From a virus: a stretch of DNA of 64,000 nucleotides. Of the stretch, positions 40,639 to 51,056 are shown in pieces. A program made the position numbers and the translations under genes. Location: positions 1-64,000 of IMG/VR virus record IMGVR_UViG_3300045581_000978; one strand, written 5' to 3'. Every line of letters starts with the position of its first letter. Position 1 is the stretch's first letter. The notes under the pieces are model-generated. The model saw nothing but the letters and a program-made list of their open reading frames with translations. It did not search any database and was not told the origin of the DNA.

Positions 40639-41833
40639 TTATGTATATAACGCTTAAATTTTGTACACCAGTATATAGACCTATAGGGGTTTGACTACTG
40701 TTAGAATATGAAGTAAGACCATCATTAAGTGTCCATCCTGATATATAGTCTGTAAGTTGCACTATACTACTTAATCCATCTGTATAGGTAAAATAGCCTG
40801 TTCTAGTTAAAATGGTATTAGTTTCTACAACTTTAATCTTATAACCAAAGTTATAAAGATCTGGCAAAACAGCAATGTTTTCACATTTAGGAATCTCAAT
40901 AGTGTTCACACCTGCAACACTACCACCTAAAACATTAACTTTTAATCCTATTAAATCGCTACCTGACTTTCTTGCTGGGTATGGATCCGTAACCGGAGGG
41001 TATACAGATATACCCGGTTCTTCTAGTTCAAATATCTCCGGAACTGACGTAATACCAGGTACTAAGGTATTTTCATTTAAAGGTAATATAACAGAGGTAT
41101 TTGTAAAAGTTGTTGAACTCAAATTAGGATTAATAGTACCTTCAATACTTAAATTTTTAAGATATATATTTCCTATAGAGTTAACATTACTTGAACTAAT
41201 AGGAGTAGCAAAAGATACACCAACTTTAACATAAGAGGAAACAGGCACACTGAGCGTAATATTTCTTTTAAAAATAGGCTGGAAGTCTTCGTCTGGACTA
41301 TTTCTATAATCTATATAAAGCGTACTACCTACATTCCCCAGTCTCGCACGTACAGTTTTAAAAATAGCGGCACTCTCAACAATTGAAAATGTAGTATTAA
41401 GAGAAGTAAGTGGAACATTATACGAAAAATCAGAATACTTATAATCTGGCGTACCGCCACGCATAATTACAGAGTTTTTAGATATGCTTGAACTACCTAC
41501 ACCATCACGTATAAAGCTTCCATCGAAAGCAGATGCAGCGAATAATCCTGTAGTATCAAATCCTACTGCTAATATAGCTCCAGATATACCCGGCTTTACA
41601 CTATACGGTAAATTAGTGCTTGATAAGCCAGAATAACCTAGATCTATACCAGTGCTTCCTCCAGAAAGCTCGTAATTTTCTGACATCAAAAATACAGTAA
41701 ATCCTGCTTCGGTGCTAGGATTGCCGCTTATAGCGTAATCAAATGACCATACAATATCATATAAACAAGAATAACTATCCTTAGATGCTAAGTTAATAGC
41801 TTTAGAGTTGTTATTCAAAAGTGGATACTGCAT
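40631..41833 (-). CDS. Structural protein of the tail block
   Basis: A 400-aa beta-rich protein with a probable lectin-like N-terminal half: DIVWSFDYAISGNPSTEAGFTVFLMSENYELSG near 27-59 and VGFDTTGLFAASAFDG near 91-106 resemble concanavalin A-like beta-sandwich folds (legume-lectin type) seen in fibre proteins. Inference from pattern. The late-type GATAAATA stands 6 nt before its ATG. Coupled to the next fibre gene. Confidence 0.55.
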   Translation of the reverse strand: MQYPLLNNNSKAINLASKDSYSCLYDIVWSFDYAISGNPSTEAGFTVFLMSENYELSGGSTGIDLGYSGLSSTNLPYSVKPGISGAILAVGFDTTGLFAASAFDGSFIRDGVGSSSISKNSVIMRGGTPDYKYSDFSYNVPLTSLNTTFSIVESAAIFKTVRARLGNVGSTLYIDYRNSPDEDFQPIFKRNITLSVPVSSYVKVGVSFATPISSSNVNSIGNIYLKNLSIEGTINPNLSSTTFTNTSVILPLNENTLVPGITSVPEIFELEEPGISVYPPVTDPYPARKSGSDLIGLKVNVLGGSVAGVNTIEIPKCENIAVLPDLYNFGYKIKVVETNTILTRTGYFTYTDGLSSIVQLTDYISGWTLNDGLTSYSNSSQTPIGLYTGVQNLSVIYINE

Positions 41834-41847
41834 ATTATATATTTATC
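41834..41847 (-). promoter_or_regulatory. Late-type promoter, GATAAATA
   Basis: GATAAATA on the minus strand (41840-41847), exactly 6 nt before the ATG at 41833. Confidence 0.5.
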
Positions 41848-42060
41848 CTACAGTCCTTTTACAAAGACACAAGTCATCCCTTTCTCTTCATCCTTAAATT
41901 TAGTTACGTGTACTAATTTAAACCCCATCTTTTTATACTCACGAAAAACTACCTTAAAATACTTAACATCTATATTAATAATGACGCTATTACGCTTCTC
42001 ATCTACTAACACAAAATCAGTAAACTCTTCACCAAAGCTATATATACGTGCACTGGCCAC
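41848..42060 (-). CDS. Small hypothetical protein, GTG start
   Basis: A 70-aa protein (SARIYSFGEEFTDFVLVDEKRNSVIINI near 2-29, then a basic helical and beta part). Unknown. The GTG start at 42060 is supported by AATAAATA exactly 6 nt upstream (42067-42074). Confidence 0.5.
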   Translation of the reverse strand: MASARIYSFGEEFTDFVLVDEKRNSVIINIDVKYFKVVFREYKKMGFKLVHVTKFKDEEKGMTCVFVKGL

Positions 42061-42074
42061 GTATAATATTTATT
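42061..42074 (-). promoter_or_regulatory. Late-type promoter, AATAAATA
   Basis: AATAAATA on the minus strand (42067-42074), 6 nt before the GTG at 42060. Confidence 0.5.
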
Positions 42075-42231
42075 ATTTTAAATGGTCTTGAACCTGTTTT
42101 ATCTTATCATATAAGATTTTAACCTCTTCATAAGATATATCTCCACCTATAGTAATATTATAAGTTTTGAGTATCTTTTCCAATAGATCAAAGTCCTTAG
42201 GCTCTAATCCCTCTACAATTAATTCATTCAT
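42073..42231 (-). CDS. Small hypothetical protein (52 aa)
   Basis: A 52-aa frame (MNELIVEGLEPKDFDLLE at the start, YEEVKILYDKIKQVQDHLK at the end) fills the gap between 41848..42060 and 42233..43906 on the same strand. Its predicted protein is a clean, helical, charged sequence with normal composition. The ATG directly abuts the stop of the fibre gene. Function unknown. Confidence 0.5.
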   Translation of the reverse strand: MNELIVEGLEPKDFDLLEKILKTYNITIGGDISYEEVKILYDKIKQVQDHLK

Positions 42232-42232
42232 A

Positions 42233-43906
42233 TTAAAGAGTATAACCTATAACACGTATATTATAACTTTCACTTGATGATGTTGAATCATTAACTCTAA
42301 ATGCAGCGGTTAAGTCACCTGTAGATTTTGCTGAAAGCGGTATAAAGCTTTGCTGCGCATTACTAATTCTATCACCACCACCTGAAGCTTCTGCTATACC
42401 AATAACATATTCCGTTGAACCCACAGTTTGCGGTGATCCAGTATTGAGTAGACTTATATTAGGAGCAGCAGTAATAATACGTTTACGATTACCGCTATTA
42501 GGATCCTGCTTAGTTATAACCGTATCAACAATAAGGTTTTTAGCGTTTGAAGGTATACTATAAAAATTAGGTGAACCTACTCTAGCACCAGAATAATCCG
42601 TAAGGTAAGGATAAGCGGAAATAGTAAATGTAACGTTGTTTATATTAGAGAGGATTTCAGCAGGAGTTTGAAAGAATCCAATAGGTGAACATGATCCGTT
42701 ATAAACAGGTCTCGTACCAGGTCCAGGGGTGGTAGTGGTACCGGCTGGATCTGTAACCTCGCCTGTTACTCTACCATATTCATCTGCTTCAAAACCGCCT
42801 AGAAAAGTAGTAGCGGCTGTTAGAGTTTGGGTTATACCTATATTTACTGTACCGGAAAGTGGATTAAAGTTTCCTACTTGCTGAATACCGTTAACGGATG
42901 CACAAAGCGGGGAACTTACAGACATAGAGACATTTATAACTCCATCTGGTTTAGCTTTAATAATATAAAGCGCACCTGTAGCGCTAAGAGAAGAATTAGT
43001 ACCAGAAGATACGCTATATAATGTAGAGCTGCCAGGTGAGTTCGATACCCCGTAAAGTGTTTTATTGATTAAATTAGGTACATTAAAATTAGTACTATTA
43101 CCACCGAATGTTGTTCCAATAACAGCAGAGAGCTCGGGGTAAGCAGATCCAGCAACACTTTGACCATTACATAATAACCACCCACCAGGAGCGTTTGCAG
43201 AAGAAACAAAAGGCATTATAGAACCTACAGGAACTATACCTGCTGAAGTATAAACAAAGTTTGTTGTTTCAATGTTTATAAATGGTACCCAGCTTAAATT
43301 ACCTGATATATCGGATTTAAGGTAGCTATTGTTAGTTATACCTGCCTGCGGCCAATTATAACCTACAGAATTAATGTTTAGAGTTCCTGGTAGGCTTAAG
43401 AAAGAACTATCTAAACCTTTAATGCTGTTAACAGCTATTTCCGAAGAAAGAGTTATTTTATTCGTATTACTAAATGTAATATTAGGCCCTACTATATCAG
43501 ATGTTAAATTAGCAGAAGAAATTGTACCTACTGATACACCGTTGTTAACTATATTAATAGTGTCATCAGCTGAATAATATACGCCTCCTATTACTGACCA
43601 ATTATTAATATCAGTATAATCACCACCTAAAAACTCATACAACTTAAAAGTTGTAGTGGAGTAAGCTAAATCGCCTATACTCGCATCAAACAACGTAGTA
43701 ACACTAGCTACACTACCTAAAAATTTACTACCACCGACAAGTATACCTCCTAAAGTTTGACCGTCTCCTACGTAGAGTTTTTTGGTATCTGTAGTATACC
43801 CTAGCTCCCCTTCAGTGAGGACTACGCTTTGACGATCTGCATCTAAGCCTCTTCTAATTAAGAGCTTTAAGAGCGTATTTTCAAATATTTCAATTTTTTT
43901 AGCCAT
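42233..43906 (-). CDS. Tail fibre protein with Mtd-N-like start and tail-collar domain
   Basis: A 557-aa protein. Residues 10-57 (LLKLLIRRGLDADRQSVVL and GELGYTTDTKKLYVGDG) match the N-terminal knob found in phage tail-fibre and receptor-binding proteins (major tropism determinant N-type). Residues 225-290 carry a phage tail-collar domain (VGSIMPFVSSANAPGGWLLCNGQ then YPELSAVIGTTFGG). The C-terminal 200 residues are beta-rich. It is a likely receptor-binding fibre. Its N-terminus is paralogous to 43910..44980. Confidence 0.75.
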   Translation of the reverse strand: MAKKIEIFENTLLKLLIRRGLDADRQSVVLTEGELGYTTDTKKLYVGDGQTLGGILVGGSKFLGSVASVTTLFDASIGDLAYSTTTFKLYEFLGGDYTDINNWSVIGGVYYSADDTINIVNNGVSVGTISSANLTSDIVGPNITFSNTNKITLSSEIAVNSIKGLDSSFLSLPGTLNINSVGYNWPQAGITNNSYLKSDISGNLSWVPFINIETTNFVYTSAGIVPVGSIMPFVSSANAPGGWLLCNGQSVAGSAYPELSAVIGTTFGGNSTNFNVPNLINKTLYGVSNSPGSSTLYSVSSGTNSSLSATGALYIIKAKPDGVINVSMSVSSPLCASVNGIQQVGNFNPLSGTVNIGITQTLTAATTFLGGFEADEYGRVTGEVTDPAGTTTTPGPGTRPVYNGSCSPIGFFQTPAEILSNINNVTFTISAYPYLTDYSGARVGSPNFYSIPSNAKNLIVDTVITKQDPNSGNRKRIITAAPNISLLNTGSPQTVGSTEYVIGIAEASGGGDRISNAQQSFIPLSAKSTGDLTAAFRVNDSTSSSESYNIRVIGYTL

Positions 43907-43909
43907 GTT

Positions 43910-44980
43910 TTATATATATTTAAAGATCGGTATAGCTACTACCCCTATAGAGGAATCAATAGACATATAACCTGCTGAAGTTAAAGATGTCTTTAAGGTA
44001 CCGCCGTTAGGGTTACTGGATATTGCTGTTAATAGGGTTTGATTGGTAAATGTAGTTTGATCCCAGGCCCCGTTAAATATCGTATTAGAAGCTGTATTGT
44101 TGCCGGAGAGAGTATTGTACACTGCTGTATCTACTGCACTTATTTGACCGAAAGTATTAAAGGTTATGTTGCTAAAGTTAGTTGAACTAGGTGAAATTAT
44201 AGGCTTTAATTTCAATGTTGTAACATCAACATCAAATGAACCTGAATCGTATGTCTGTATTGACGTCGCTAGAGTATCACCTTGTATTATTAATCCTGGT
44301 CCTATAATTCCTGAACTCAAAGTATCAACAGTAACGGTATTATTAGGAAGAGCCGTTAAAGTTAATACACTTGAATTAAATCCGAATAGACTCGTATCTG
44401 CATTAACGGATAACTTAGTACCATCACCACCTGCTAGCCCGTTTCCTAGAGAACTTGAACTAATCCTATTTTCGTTAATAGGATTGAGTGAAATTTTATT
44501 AGAGCTTATACTAATATATGTATTATCTACATTAGCAGATAACCCACCACTACTTACACTTAAACCACCTTGCGCATATACTACACTATCAGCTAATCTT
44601 GAAGGAGTAATACTATTTGACTTTATGGTTAATAAATTATTAACACCTGTAGATATATAGATTTCATCACCTTTTGTATTAACAGAGGCCCAGGATGATA
44701 AGCTACTATAATCACTAGCGGTTAACTGCCATAAGACAGAATTATCATAAACAAAATCCCCTACTGCAGCATCAGTTTGACTGGTTCTAGTATTAGGAAC
44801 CGGGAGAGGTAGATGATTAATGTTACTTACTGGTACACCACCAAGTGCGACACCATTACCTATATAGAGACGTTGTGTATCTATAGCAAATCCTAACTCT
44901 CCCTGCTCAAGCACAACAGTTTTGCGCTGAGCATCAGGACCTCTTCTAATTTTAAGCTTTACTATAGTAACATCTGGCAT
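43910..44980 (-). CDS. Tail fibre protein, paralogue of N-terminal knob
   Basis: A 356-aa protein. VKLKIRRGPDAQRKTVVL near 7-24 and GELGFAIDTQRLYIGNG near 27-43 repeat the N-terminal knob of its neighbour 42233..43906 with about half the residues the same. The rest is Ser/Asn/Thr-rich beta repeats with L-S-x-x-x motifs, as in trimeric fibre shafts. No tail-collar domain. Tandem paralogues suggest a duplicated fibre gene. Confidence 0.7.
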   Translation of the reverse strand: MPDVTIVKLKIRRGPDAQRKTVVLEQGELGFAIDTQRLYIGNGVALGGVPVSNINHLPLPVPNTRTSQTDAAVGDFVYDNSVLWQLTASDYSSLSSWASVNTKGDEIYISTGVNNLLTIKSNSITPSRLADSVVYAQGGLSVSSGGLSANVDNTYISISSNKISLNPINENRISSSSLGNGLAGGDGTKLSVNADTSLFGFNSSVLTLTALPNNTVTVDTLSSGIIGPGLIIQGDTLATSIQTYDSGSFDVDVTTLKLKPIISPSSTNFSNITFNTFGQISAVDTAVYNTLSGNNTASNTIFNGAWDQTTFTNQTLLTAISSNPNGGTLKTSLTSAGYMSIDSSIGVVAIPIFKYI

Positions 44981-45001
44981 ATTATTTTAAATATTTAGTA
45001 A

Positions 45002-45664
45002 TTAAGCAGTTCTTTGCCATACATACAAGCCAAACCCTGGTGGGGTTGTATTATGAGGTTGATTGCCTCCAGCTGACTGTGTACTTAGAGGATTGGTAAT
45101 AGTAGTGCTTTTATTTGTTTCAATACCGGTATTATTATCATCACTTGTTGTATCAGCACTTTTATTATTTCCAATACCATGAGTGTGGGAAGGCAATTCT
45201 AATTGAGTTAAAATATGATTATACTCACCAGTGTTATTACCAGGTATAAAAGTTTTAGATTCTCCTCTAGAATCAGTACCGGTACCAACACCTACGATAA
45301 ATCTACCCTGTGATATTAACGTCCAAGTAGTGCTACCCCATCCTGATCTAGTATCAGGATTAACATTATTATAAGTAAACAATACCGAATTTACAGGATA
45401 CATTACATTAAGTAAATTATAGATATCAAAATCGGTGCTTGCAGAAAGCTTTTGCGTTAAAGTTACACTAGTAGCTGAAAGAGTACCGCATATAGTAGCA
45501 CCATTGCAGTTTGCCCCTAACTGTAAAGCTGTAGGAGTTCCATACCCGTCATAGATTTGTACTTGTCCGATGGGAGGTATACTCTGACCCCCAGCATGAA
45601 GTAATCCGTAAAACGTATCACTAGCGTTGACATTAGTTAAATTTGTAGCTGCTATACCTGCCAT
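45002..45664 (-). CDS. Short tail fibre/collar-type protein
   Basis: A 220-aa protein whose C-terminal half has the receptor-tip pattern of phage tail fibres: SGWGSTTWTLISQGRFIVGVG near 108-128, EYNHILTQLELPSHTHGIG near 148-166 and GNQPHNTTPPGFGLYVWQRTA at the very end (the common NMPPY-x-x-x-x-W ending). The N-terminal 90 residues are a shaft-like segment. A perfect TATAAATA lies 6 nt upstream of the ATG. Confidence 0.75.
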   Translation of the reverse strand: MAGIAATNLTNVNASDTFYGLLHAGGQSIPPIGQVQIYDGYGTPTALQLGANCNGATICGTLSATSVTLTQKLSASTDFDIYNLLNVMYPVNSVLFTYNNVNPDTRSGWGSTTWTLISQGRFIVGVGTGTDSRGESKTFIPGNNTGEYNHILTQLELPSHTHGIGNNKSADTTSDDNNTGIETNKSTTITNPLSTQSAGGNQPHNTTPPGFGLYVWQRTA

Positions 45665-45678
45665 TGTATATATTTATA
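45665..45678 (-). promoter_or_regulatory. Late promoter, perfect TATAAATA, leaderless spacing
   Basis: TATAAATA on the minus strand (45671-45678), exactly 6 nt before the ATG at 45664. Confidence 0.65.
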
Positions 45679-47706
45679 TTAGCTTATCTTTATTGCACTA
45701 TCAAACGGAGTTATGTATAGCTCTTTTTTAACCGATGTATTATCTATAGTGGTTAAACTTATAAGTTGTTCCTGTAAATTAAAAATATTATTAAATACTC
45801 TGTTTAAAACAGTAACTAAAGATTTTTCATTCTCGTGAACATAATAATCCTGTGGTTGTATAAGCTTAAAGCTATTAAAGTCAAGATTATAATTATAATC
45901 ATCTAAGGTCAGTATATTATCCACATCATAATAACCTGTAAATCTTCCTATTAAGTTATTTTTAAGAGTTAATATATCTCTAACTACTTTATAGAGTTCC
46001 TTATTAATAGTAGATGTTTGGATATATTCCTCAGAATTTAACGTCATATTAACACTACCAAAAGCCTGAAGTTTATCAGTTTTTATAACCTGCTTAAATG
46101 TATTAGTTTCGTTAAAGAAATAAACTCTACCATCTGTAATAAAGACTACCGAATCATATTCATTTTGAGTTGGTAAAAACGATATACCTTTATATGTATC
46201 ATTAAATAATACAAGATTAGGTACAGTTCTTTCTTCAGTAGAATACACATCTCTTACATCATATATATCAATAAAGTTAGTATTTTCTAAAGAACCCCAA
46301 TTCCAGGTAGACTCGATAAAGGGTCTAGCTAGTAATCTCCATTGATTACTAGGCGTAATAGATATTCGCTCTTTTACATACTCTTCAGTACCTATTTTAT
46401 CACCCACTTTTATGGTTTTGGTACCAGAAACGTAATCTAATTGTAATTCTTGATAACGACCTATAAGAACCTTTGGTTTATTAACAAATAACTTATAAAC
46501 ATTTCTATCAGTACATATATAATAGTAGTCAGTGTTAACCTTAGAAAACTCTACTGTATTTATAACTTCAGTATTTTGTAACGGAACTTCTACTGCTTTA
46601 TGAACCTCGAGAATTTTATAACAATTTAAATCTATAATATATAAATTAAGCTGTCTGCTTTGTAAATCTCTAGTAAAAACATAGAGAGTATTGAAGAAAT
46701 TATTTATTTGTAAGGCAGCAACCGGCTCCTTAGATAAAGGTAAGCTAGTAATACGAGTAATATAATTAAAGTTAGTATCGAATACCTTTAATACATTATT
46801 ACCCGAATCGTTAATAATAATAACACTCTCGTTAGAAGTTATATGTTTAGGTGTCTTAAATAAATTTTTTGAACCTTGAGGACCATCTCCACCTAATATC
46901 TCTATTAGATTGCGTTTATTAGCTAACGCTAAATCACCATTATAATAACCTGAAACGTCATACTTATATATAACGCTATTTAATTCATCTGTAATAAAAG
47001 CATATCCGTTAGAAAGAGTAATATCATTAAGCAAGCCAAATGCTAGCTCATTTTCATTACTTTCTATAAAGGGAGAATAAGTCTCGAGAATTTCACATTC
47101 ATTTTTATTACCGGAAAGAGTAGTAAAACCAGAGTCGGTAATAGCAAATACCGCGTAGTCAGTTGGAATATCATCTTTAAGTCTTGCAACAAAACGCTTA
47201 ATATTACCAAGTTCTTTTATAGACTCAACCGAACTAGTAGAGAACGGAACACTTTGTACTAAGCTCGATACAGCAGTGAGTTTAGGAGTATTGCTATTAG
47301 GAATACATGCGTAGGAATAATCCATAACTTCTCCACCTGATAGTAATTTAACTGGTAAATCATTATTAGCCATGAATAGCTTAGTATATACAAATATATT
47401 ATTATCGTGAAGTTTTTTCAACTTATCTAAAAATAAGTTATAAGTCAAAAAATCATTACCACCAAACAATATACTATCTGCATTAAAAGGTAAAGTTAAT
47501 ATTTCGTTTACATCTCTATCTTTTGAATAATTAGATAATAAGTAATTACACTCGAAAGTCGCAGTACTTGAGAGTGGTATCGATGTATTATCTACATAAG
47601 GAACTCCACTCAACACAGTAACATAACCTACATAATCACTACCAGATAATGTATTAAAAACCTGACCTTTAGTATAGAATCGTTTTTTTGATGTATAGTC
47701 TATCAT
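45679..47706 (-). CDS. Structural protein with beta-propeller-like repeats
   Basis: A 675-aa protein. The middle (residues about 270-420) has repeats such as FKTPKHITSNESVIIINDSGN then VLKVFDTNFNYI, typical of NHL/YVTN-like propeller blades, followed by NTLYVFTRDLQSRQLNLYIIDL. The N-terminus (1-60) resembles other tail proteins in this block. It lies within the tail cluster and overlaps the next gene by ATGA. It may be an adhesin or tail-tip protein. No enzymatic motif. Confidence 0.55.
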   Translation of the reverse strand: MIDYTSKKRFYTKGQVFNTLSGSDYVGYVTVLSGVPYVDNTSIPLSSTATFECNYLLSNYSKDRDVNEILTLPFNADSILFGGNDFLTYNLFLDKLKKLHDNNIFVYTKLFMANNDLPVKLLSGGEVMDYSYACIPNSNTPKLTAVSSLVQSVPFSTSSVESIKELGNIKRFVARLKDDIPTDYAVFAITDSGFTTLSGNKNECEILETYSPFIESNENELAFGLLNDITLSNGYAFITDELNSVIYKYDVSGYYNGDLALANKRNLIEILGGDGPQGSKNLFKTPKHITSNESVIIINDSGNNVLKVFDTNFNYITRITSLPLSKEPVAALQINNFFNTLYVFTRDLQSRQLNLYIIDLNCYKILEVHKAVEVPLQNTEVINTVEFSKVNTDYYYICTDRNVYKLFVNKPKVLIGRYQELQLDYVSGTKTIKVGDKIGTEEYVKERISITPSNQWRLLARPFIESTWNWGSLENTNFIDIYDVRDVYSTEERTVPNLVLFNDTYKGISFLPTQNEYDSVVFITDGRVYFFNETNTFKQVIKTDKLQAFGSVNMTLNSEEYIQTSTINKELYKVVRDILTLKNNLIGRFTGYYDVDNILTLDDYNYNLDFNSFKLIQPQDYYVHENEKSLVTVLNRVFNNIFNLQEQLISLTTIDNTSVKKELYITPFDSAIKIS

Positions 47707-50700
47707 TTATAATCAATAAATTGAATGTCATTTATATTTACACCTATAGGCAATATAGATGCAGATTCTTGCAATATTAAATTTTTAATATTTGCCTGCA
47801 TATCAGCGTTTGTAATTCCAGCGTTTTTTACATAAACATTAACCTTCTTAGCAGAACTGTCTTTTACGCGGAACTTAAAGTATTGTATAATTTCTTCAAT
47901 ATTATTTCTCTGACCGGCAGGTATCGATAATACTAAATCATTTATAGGAGTATCGTAAATATTTAAAGCTAATATCTCATCATCAGAGAGAGGTCTGTTA
48001 TATATAAACACATTCTTTAATTGTGTGTCTGTTAAATAATAATATCCCGGTTGTTTTAAGTAGGTTGCTAGATCTGTATTGTTATAAAATCCCGCCGTAC
48101 CAGCATAAAAATTATCATTAAGCACATCTTGAATAGCGTATTTACCAGGCTGAACAGTTAAATTTTCATATAAAACACCATCAACAAATAAAGTAATATT
48201 ACCTTGTATAGGATCAAAGCGATAAGTAAATGTATGATACCCTTTATCTAATGTCGAATAATCGAAAGTTATATTTTTTTGTAAGATATCTTCAGTAGAT
48301 AAGTAATTAGTTAATGTAAGGTTAAACCCTAAAGAATTTGTGTTTTTAGTTTGGTTTAAATAACTAAAATTAGTAGCAACATAACCTGTTTTTAGGCGCG
48401 ATCCGTCTGCTCTATCTGGAACAAATCCTTTAAGTTCGGTATTTATGTTTAAATCATTTGATGGTATATATAACCCTATGTTATCATTATTATCTATATA
48501 AACAATAACAATATCCCTATTAAGCTTATTACTAGATATTACACCAACGTACTGATTAATAATGTCGACACTTGCAAGACCCTTTAAGTTAGGTATAATG
48601 TCTAATAAATTTAAGGAGGTTACTAAATCTAAACCATGAGTATATACTGAAATTTTATTAGTATTATGAATAATATAGATATTTTTATCATCAACAGCAA
48701 TATCTATAATAGTACTATCGCTCTTAATTACAAATGTAACCTCATCTTTCTTTAAATCGTGTTTTGCTAGACCACCGCTACCGAGAATATAGTACACTAT
48801 ATCAGGCGTATAGTACTTTACCTCGTAAGTTGGTAAGTTACGAACTATTCCATCATATACTAATATACTGTTCTTAATATTATATAAATTATTATCTTTC
48901 TCGTAGCTACTCTCATATGGAGTAGAAGTTAAAGTATCAACTACTTCTAATGTGTTTTTATCTATTTTTATAACATCATTTTCAGTATTAGAGTTTACAA
49001 AATATACATATGAACCATCAAAAAAATAATTTATATAACCAACAATTTCTGGAATTACTTCCATCTTAACTTTTACGCCCAGTGTATTTACCTTATAAAC
49101 CCTACCCCCATTACATACGACATAGTAATCATCTAATCCTTCACCTTTTATAATGTCTAAAATATCAGTATCAAAAACCGTAGTATAGAGTAAAACTAAA
49201 TCTGTATTATAAACTTTAAGAACTCTACCGCTATATGAATTAATAAATGGAGTTATTTTCGTATCACTAACTACACCAAATCCCTTATTGGTTATATTGC
49301 CGAATATCTGATAACCATAACTACCTTCAGGATCAACATACAGATCAAAAGAAACCGTGAAAGAATTACTATCGTTTATGGACTTTGCTACCTCAAAGAC
49401 ATTGTATCTCGTACCATCATAGGTAATACTATTAGAGCTATACTGCTGAATATTATTATTAAAATCGTAAAACTCAGTAAATCCACTTACTGTAGGTAAA
49501 GTAGCAGATACAAACTCATTTATATCTTGACTACCTACCCTAACATATTTGTAAGTACAGTTCGGCTCAATACATAAATCGCTTTTTTTATCAAAAAACG
49601 CCTCAGCAGCGACGTTATGATCCCTCGCGAAGGTCATAGAGTCGATAGGGTCTATATAAGATGGAGAAAAAACTGATTGTGATGATAGAGCTGCTCTTTT
49701 ACTAATATAATCAGGATAGTAATATCTATCAACCCATATACCCTTGTTTAAAGTACCGCCTGATAACCAAGTTACTAGATACCTCCCATTATTAAACCCC
49801 GAAGTATTTTTTCTTAACTGATAAATATTATCAGCAAGTCTTGGTGTTAAGCCTGCTAAACTACCGTTATCAGCGAATTTTGTATCGTTTATATTGATCT
49901 TAGTATAAGGATATAAAGTAGAGGGGGCAGTAAAAACGGTATCAAAACCATTTCTAATCTTAACATCTTTATCATACCATACATAGGTGAGAGCTATATT
50001 ATCATTACCTAGCTCTTGACTATTACCCGTTTGTAAGGACATGTATTCTCTAAACTCAACACCTGGCAATCCTTGAGGTGCATTAATCATATTAGTACCT
50101 CTTTTAATATAATTTTTTTCAGAGCGAATATTATTGAGAGTTATATAATTTAAATTAAGTGCATCTTTAGACTCATTTATATTAGCATGAAGCAAATATT
50201 GATCAGATCTATCAAATACACTTTTTTCTTGATTAATGGTTAAATCATTTTGTTTTTTAATATCGTAACTAATCCAAGATGAATACTCTTTCGGAGCAAG
50301 CTCTTTAATACTATAGTTTACCTTTATAACATTATCAATACCAGCTACCAACCCAGCACTGGTAATAGGAGTAAACGATAATATAGTCTTACCCTCACTA
50401 AAACTAGTACTAGATAAACTTAATACTTTGTTGCCAGTTGATGTATTCTTGTATAGTTGTAAAAATCCGTCTGTATCGAGAACATAACGAAACATATCAT
50501 TCTGCTCCGCACTTATTATACTAACATCAGAATAATAATTTAAAAACGCAACTGAATTTTCTTCCGGTAGATAATTTAAGTAGTAATCTGACCTACCAGT
50601 ATTATGCTTAACGCGTAAAAATAAATCATCAAGTATTTCTAACTCAAAAAAAGAATTATTGACAATAGATATTGCACTAGATAAAACAGCCCTACAAGCT

Positions 50701-51041
50701 GTTACTTTTGGATTTTTATTAACGGTATTATTATAAAAATATAGATATCTAGGACTCGAACCGTAAAGTGAGTTGAAAACTAATTGAGTAGTTAGTGTGC
50801 GTATCGGTTCCTCTTTTGTATCTAAAACAAACATATTACCTATATTTGTCTTAGATGTAAGATACTGAACTGTGTAGTTATTTATTGAACTATCAACAAT
50901 ATTATTTAAAGCATTAATTTTATTAAAAGCAAATCCCTGTTCATAATTTTCTTTATATTGCTTAAATCGATAGAAGGGATCATAATAACTCGCACTAAGA
51001 GTATTAATTGCAGAGACACTATTTATTTCAAAATTTACCAC
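47703..51041 (-). CDS. Large tail-associated protein with LamG-like and propeller-like regions
   Basis: The largest protein of the window, 1112 aa, GTG start. Residues about 640-860 form a series of short beta repeats with VYKVNTLGVKVK, NDVIKIDKNTLEVV and KNIYIIHNTNKISVYTHG, propeller-like. Near the C-terminus, KGYHTFTYRFDPIQGNITLFVDG and VFIYNRPLSDDEILAL are the signature of LamG/concanavalin A-like sugar-binding domains. Together these suggest a carbohydrate-binding adhesin of the tail. AATAAATA lies 7 nt upstream. Confidence 0.65.
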   Translation of the reverse strand: MVNFEINSVSAINTLSASYYDPFYRFKQYKENYEQGFAFNKINALNNIVDSSINNYTVQYLTSKTNIGNMFVLDTKEEPIRTLTTQLVFNSLYGSSPRYLYFYNNTVNKNPKVTACRAVLSSAISIVNNSFFELEILDDLFLRVKHNTGRSDYYLNYLPEENSVAFLNYYSDVSIISAEQNDMFRYVLDTDGFLQLYKNTSTGNKVLSLSSTSFSEGKTILSFTPITSAGLVAGIDNVIKVNYSIKELAPKEYSSWISYDIKKQNDLTINQEKSVFDRSDQYLLHANINESKDALNLNYITLNNIRSEKNYIKRGTNMINAPQGLPGVEFREYMSLQTGNSQELGNDNIALTYVWYDKDVKIRNGFDTVFTAPSTLYPYTKININDTKFADNGSLAGLTPRLADNIYQLRKNTSGFNNGRYLVTWLSGGTLNKGIWVDRYYYPDYISKRAALSSQSVFSPSYIDPIDSMTFARDHNVAAEAFFDKKSDLCIEPNCTYKYVRVGSQDINEFVSATLPTVSGFTEFYDFNNNIQQYSSNSITYDGTRYNVFEVAKSINDSNSFTVSFDLYVDPEGSYGYQIFGNITNKGFGVVSDTKITPFINSYSGRVLKVYNTDLVLLYTTVFDTDILDIIKGEGLDDYYVVCNGGRVYKVNTLGVKVKMEVIPEIVGYINYFFDGSYVYFVNSNTENDVIKIDKNTLEVVDTLTSTPYESSYEKDNNLYNIKNSILVYDGIVRNLPTYEVKYYTPDIVYYILGSGGLAKHDLKKDEVTFVIKSDSTIIDIAVDDKNIYIIHNTNKISVYTHGLDLVTSLNLLDIIPNLKGLASVDIINQYVGVISSNKLNRDIVIVYIDNNDNIGLYIPSNDLNINTELKGFVPDRADGSRLKTGYVATNFSYLNQTKNTNSLGFNLTLTNYLSTEDILQKNITFDYSTLDKGYHTFTYRFDPIQGNITLFVDGVLYENLTVQPGKYAIQDVLNDNFYAGTAGFYNNTDLATYLKQPGYYYLTDTQLKNVFIYNRPLSDDEILALNIYDTPINDLVLSIPAGQRNNIEEIIQYFKFRVKDSSAKKVNVYVKNAGITNADMQANIKNLILQESASILPIGVNINDIQFIDYK

Positions 51042-51056
51042 TTTAATATATTTATT
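51042..51056 (-). promoter_or_regulatory. Late-type promoter, AATAAATA
   Basis: AATAAATA on the minus strand (51049-51056), 7 nt before the GTG at 51041. Confidence 0.5.
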
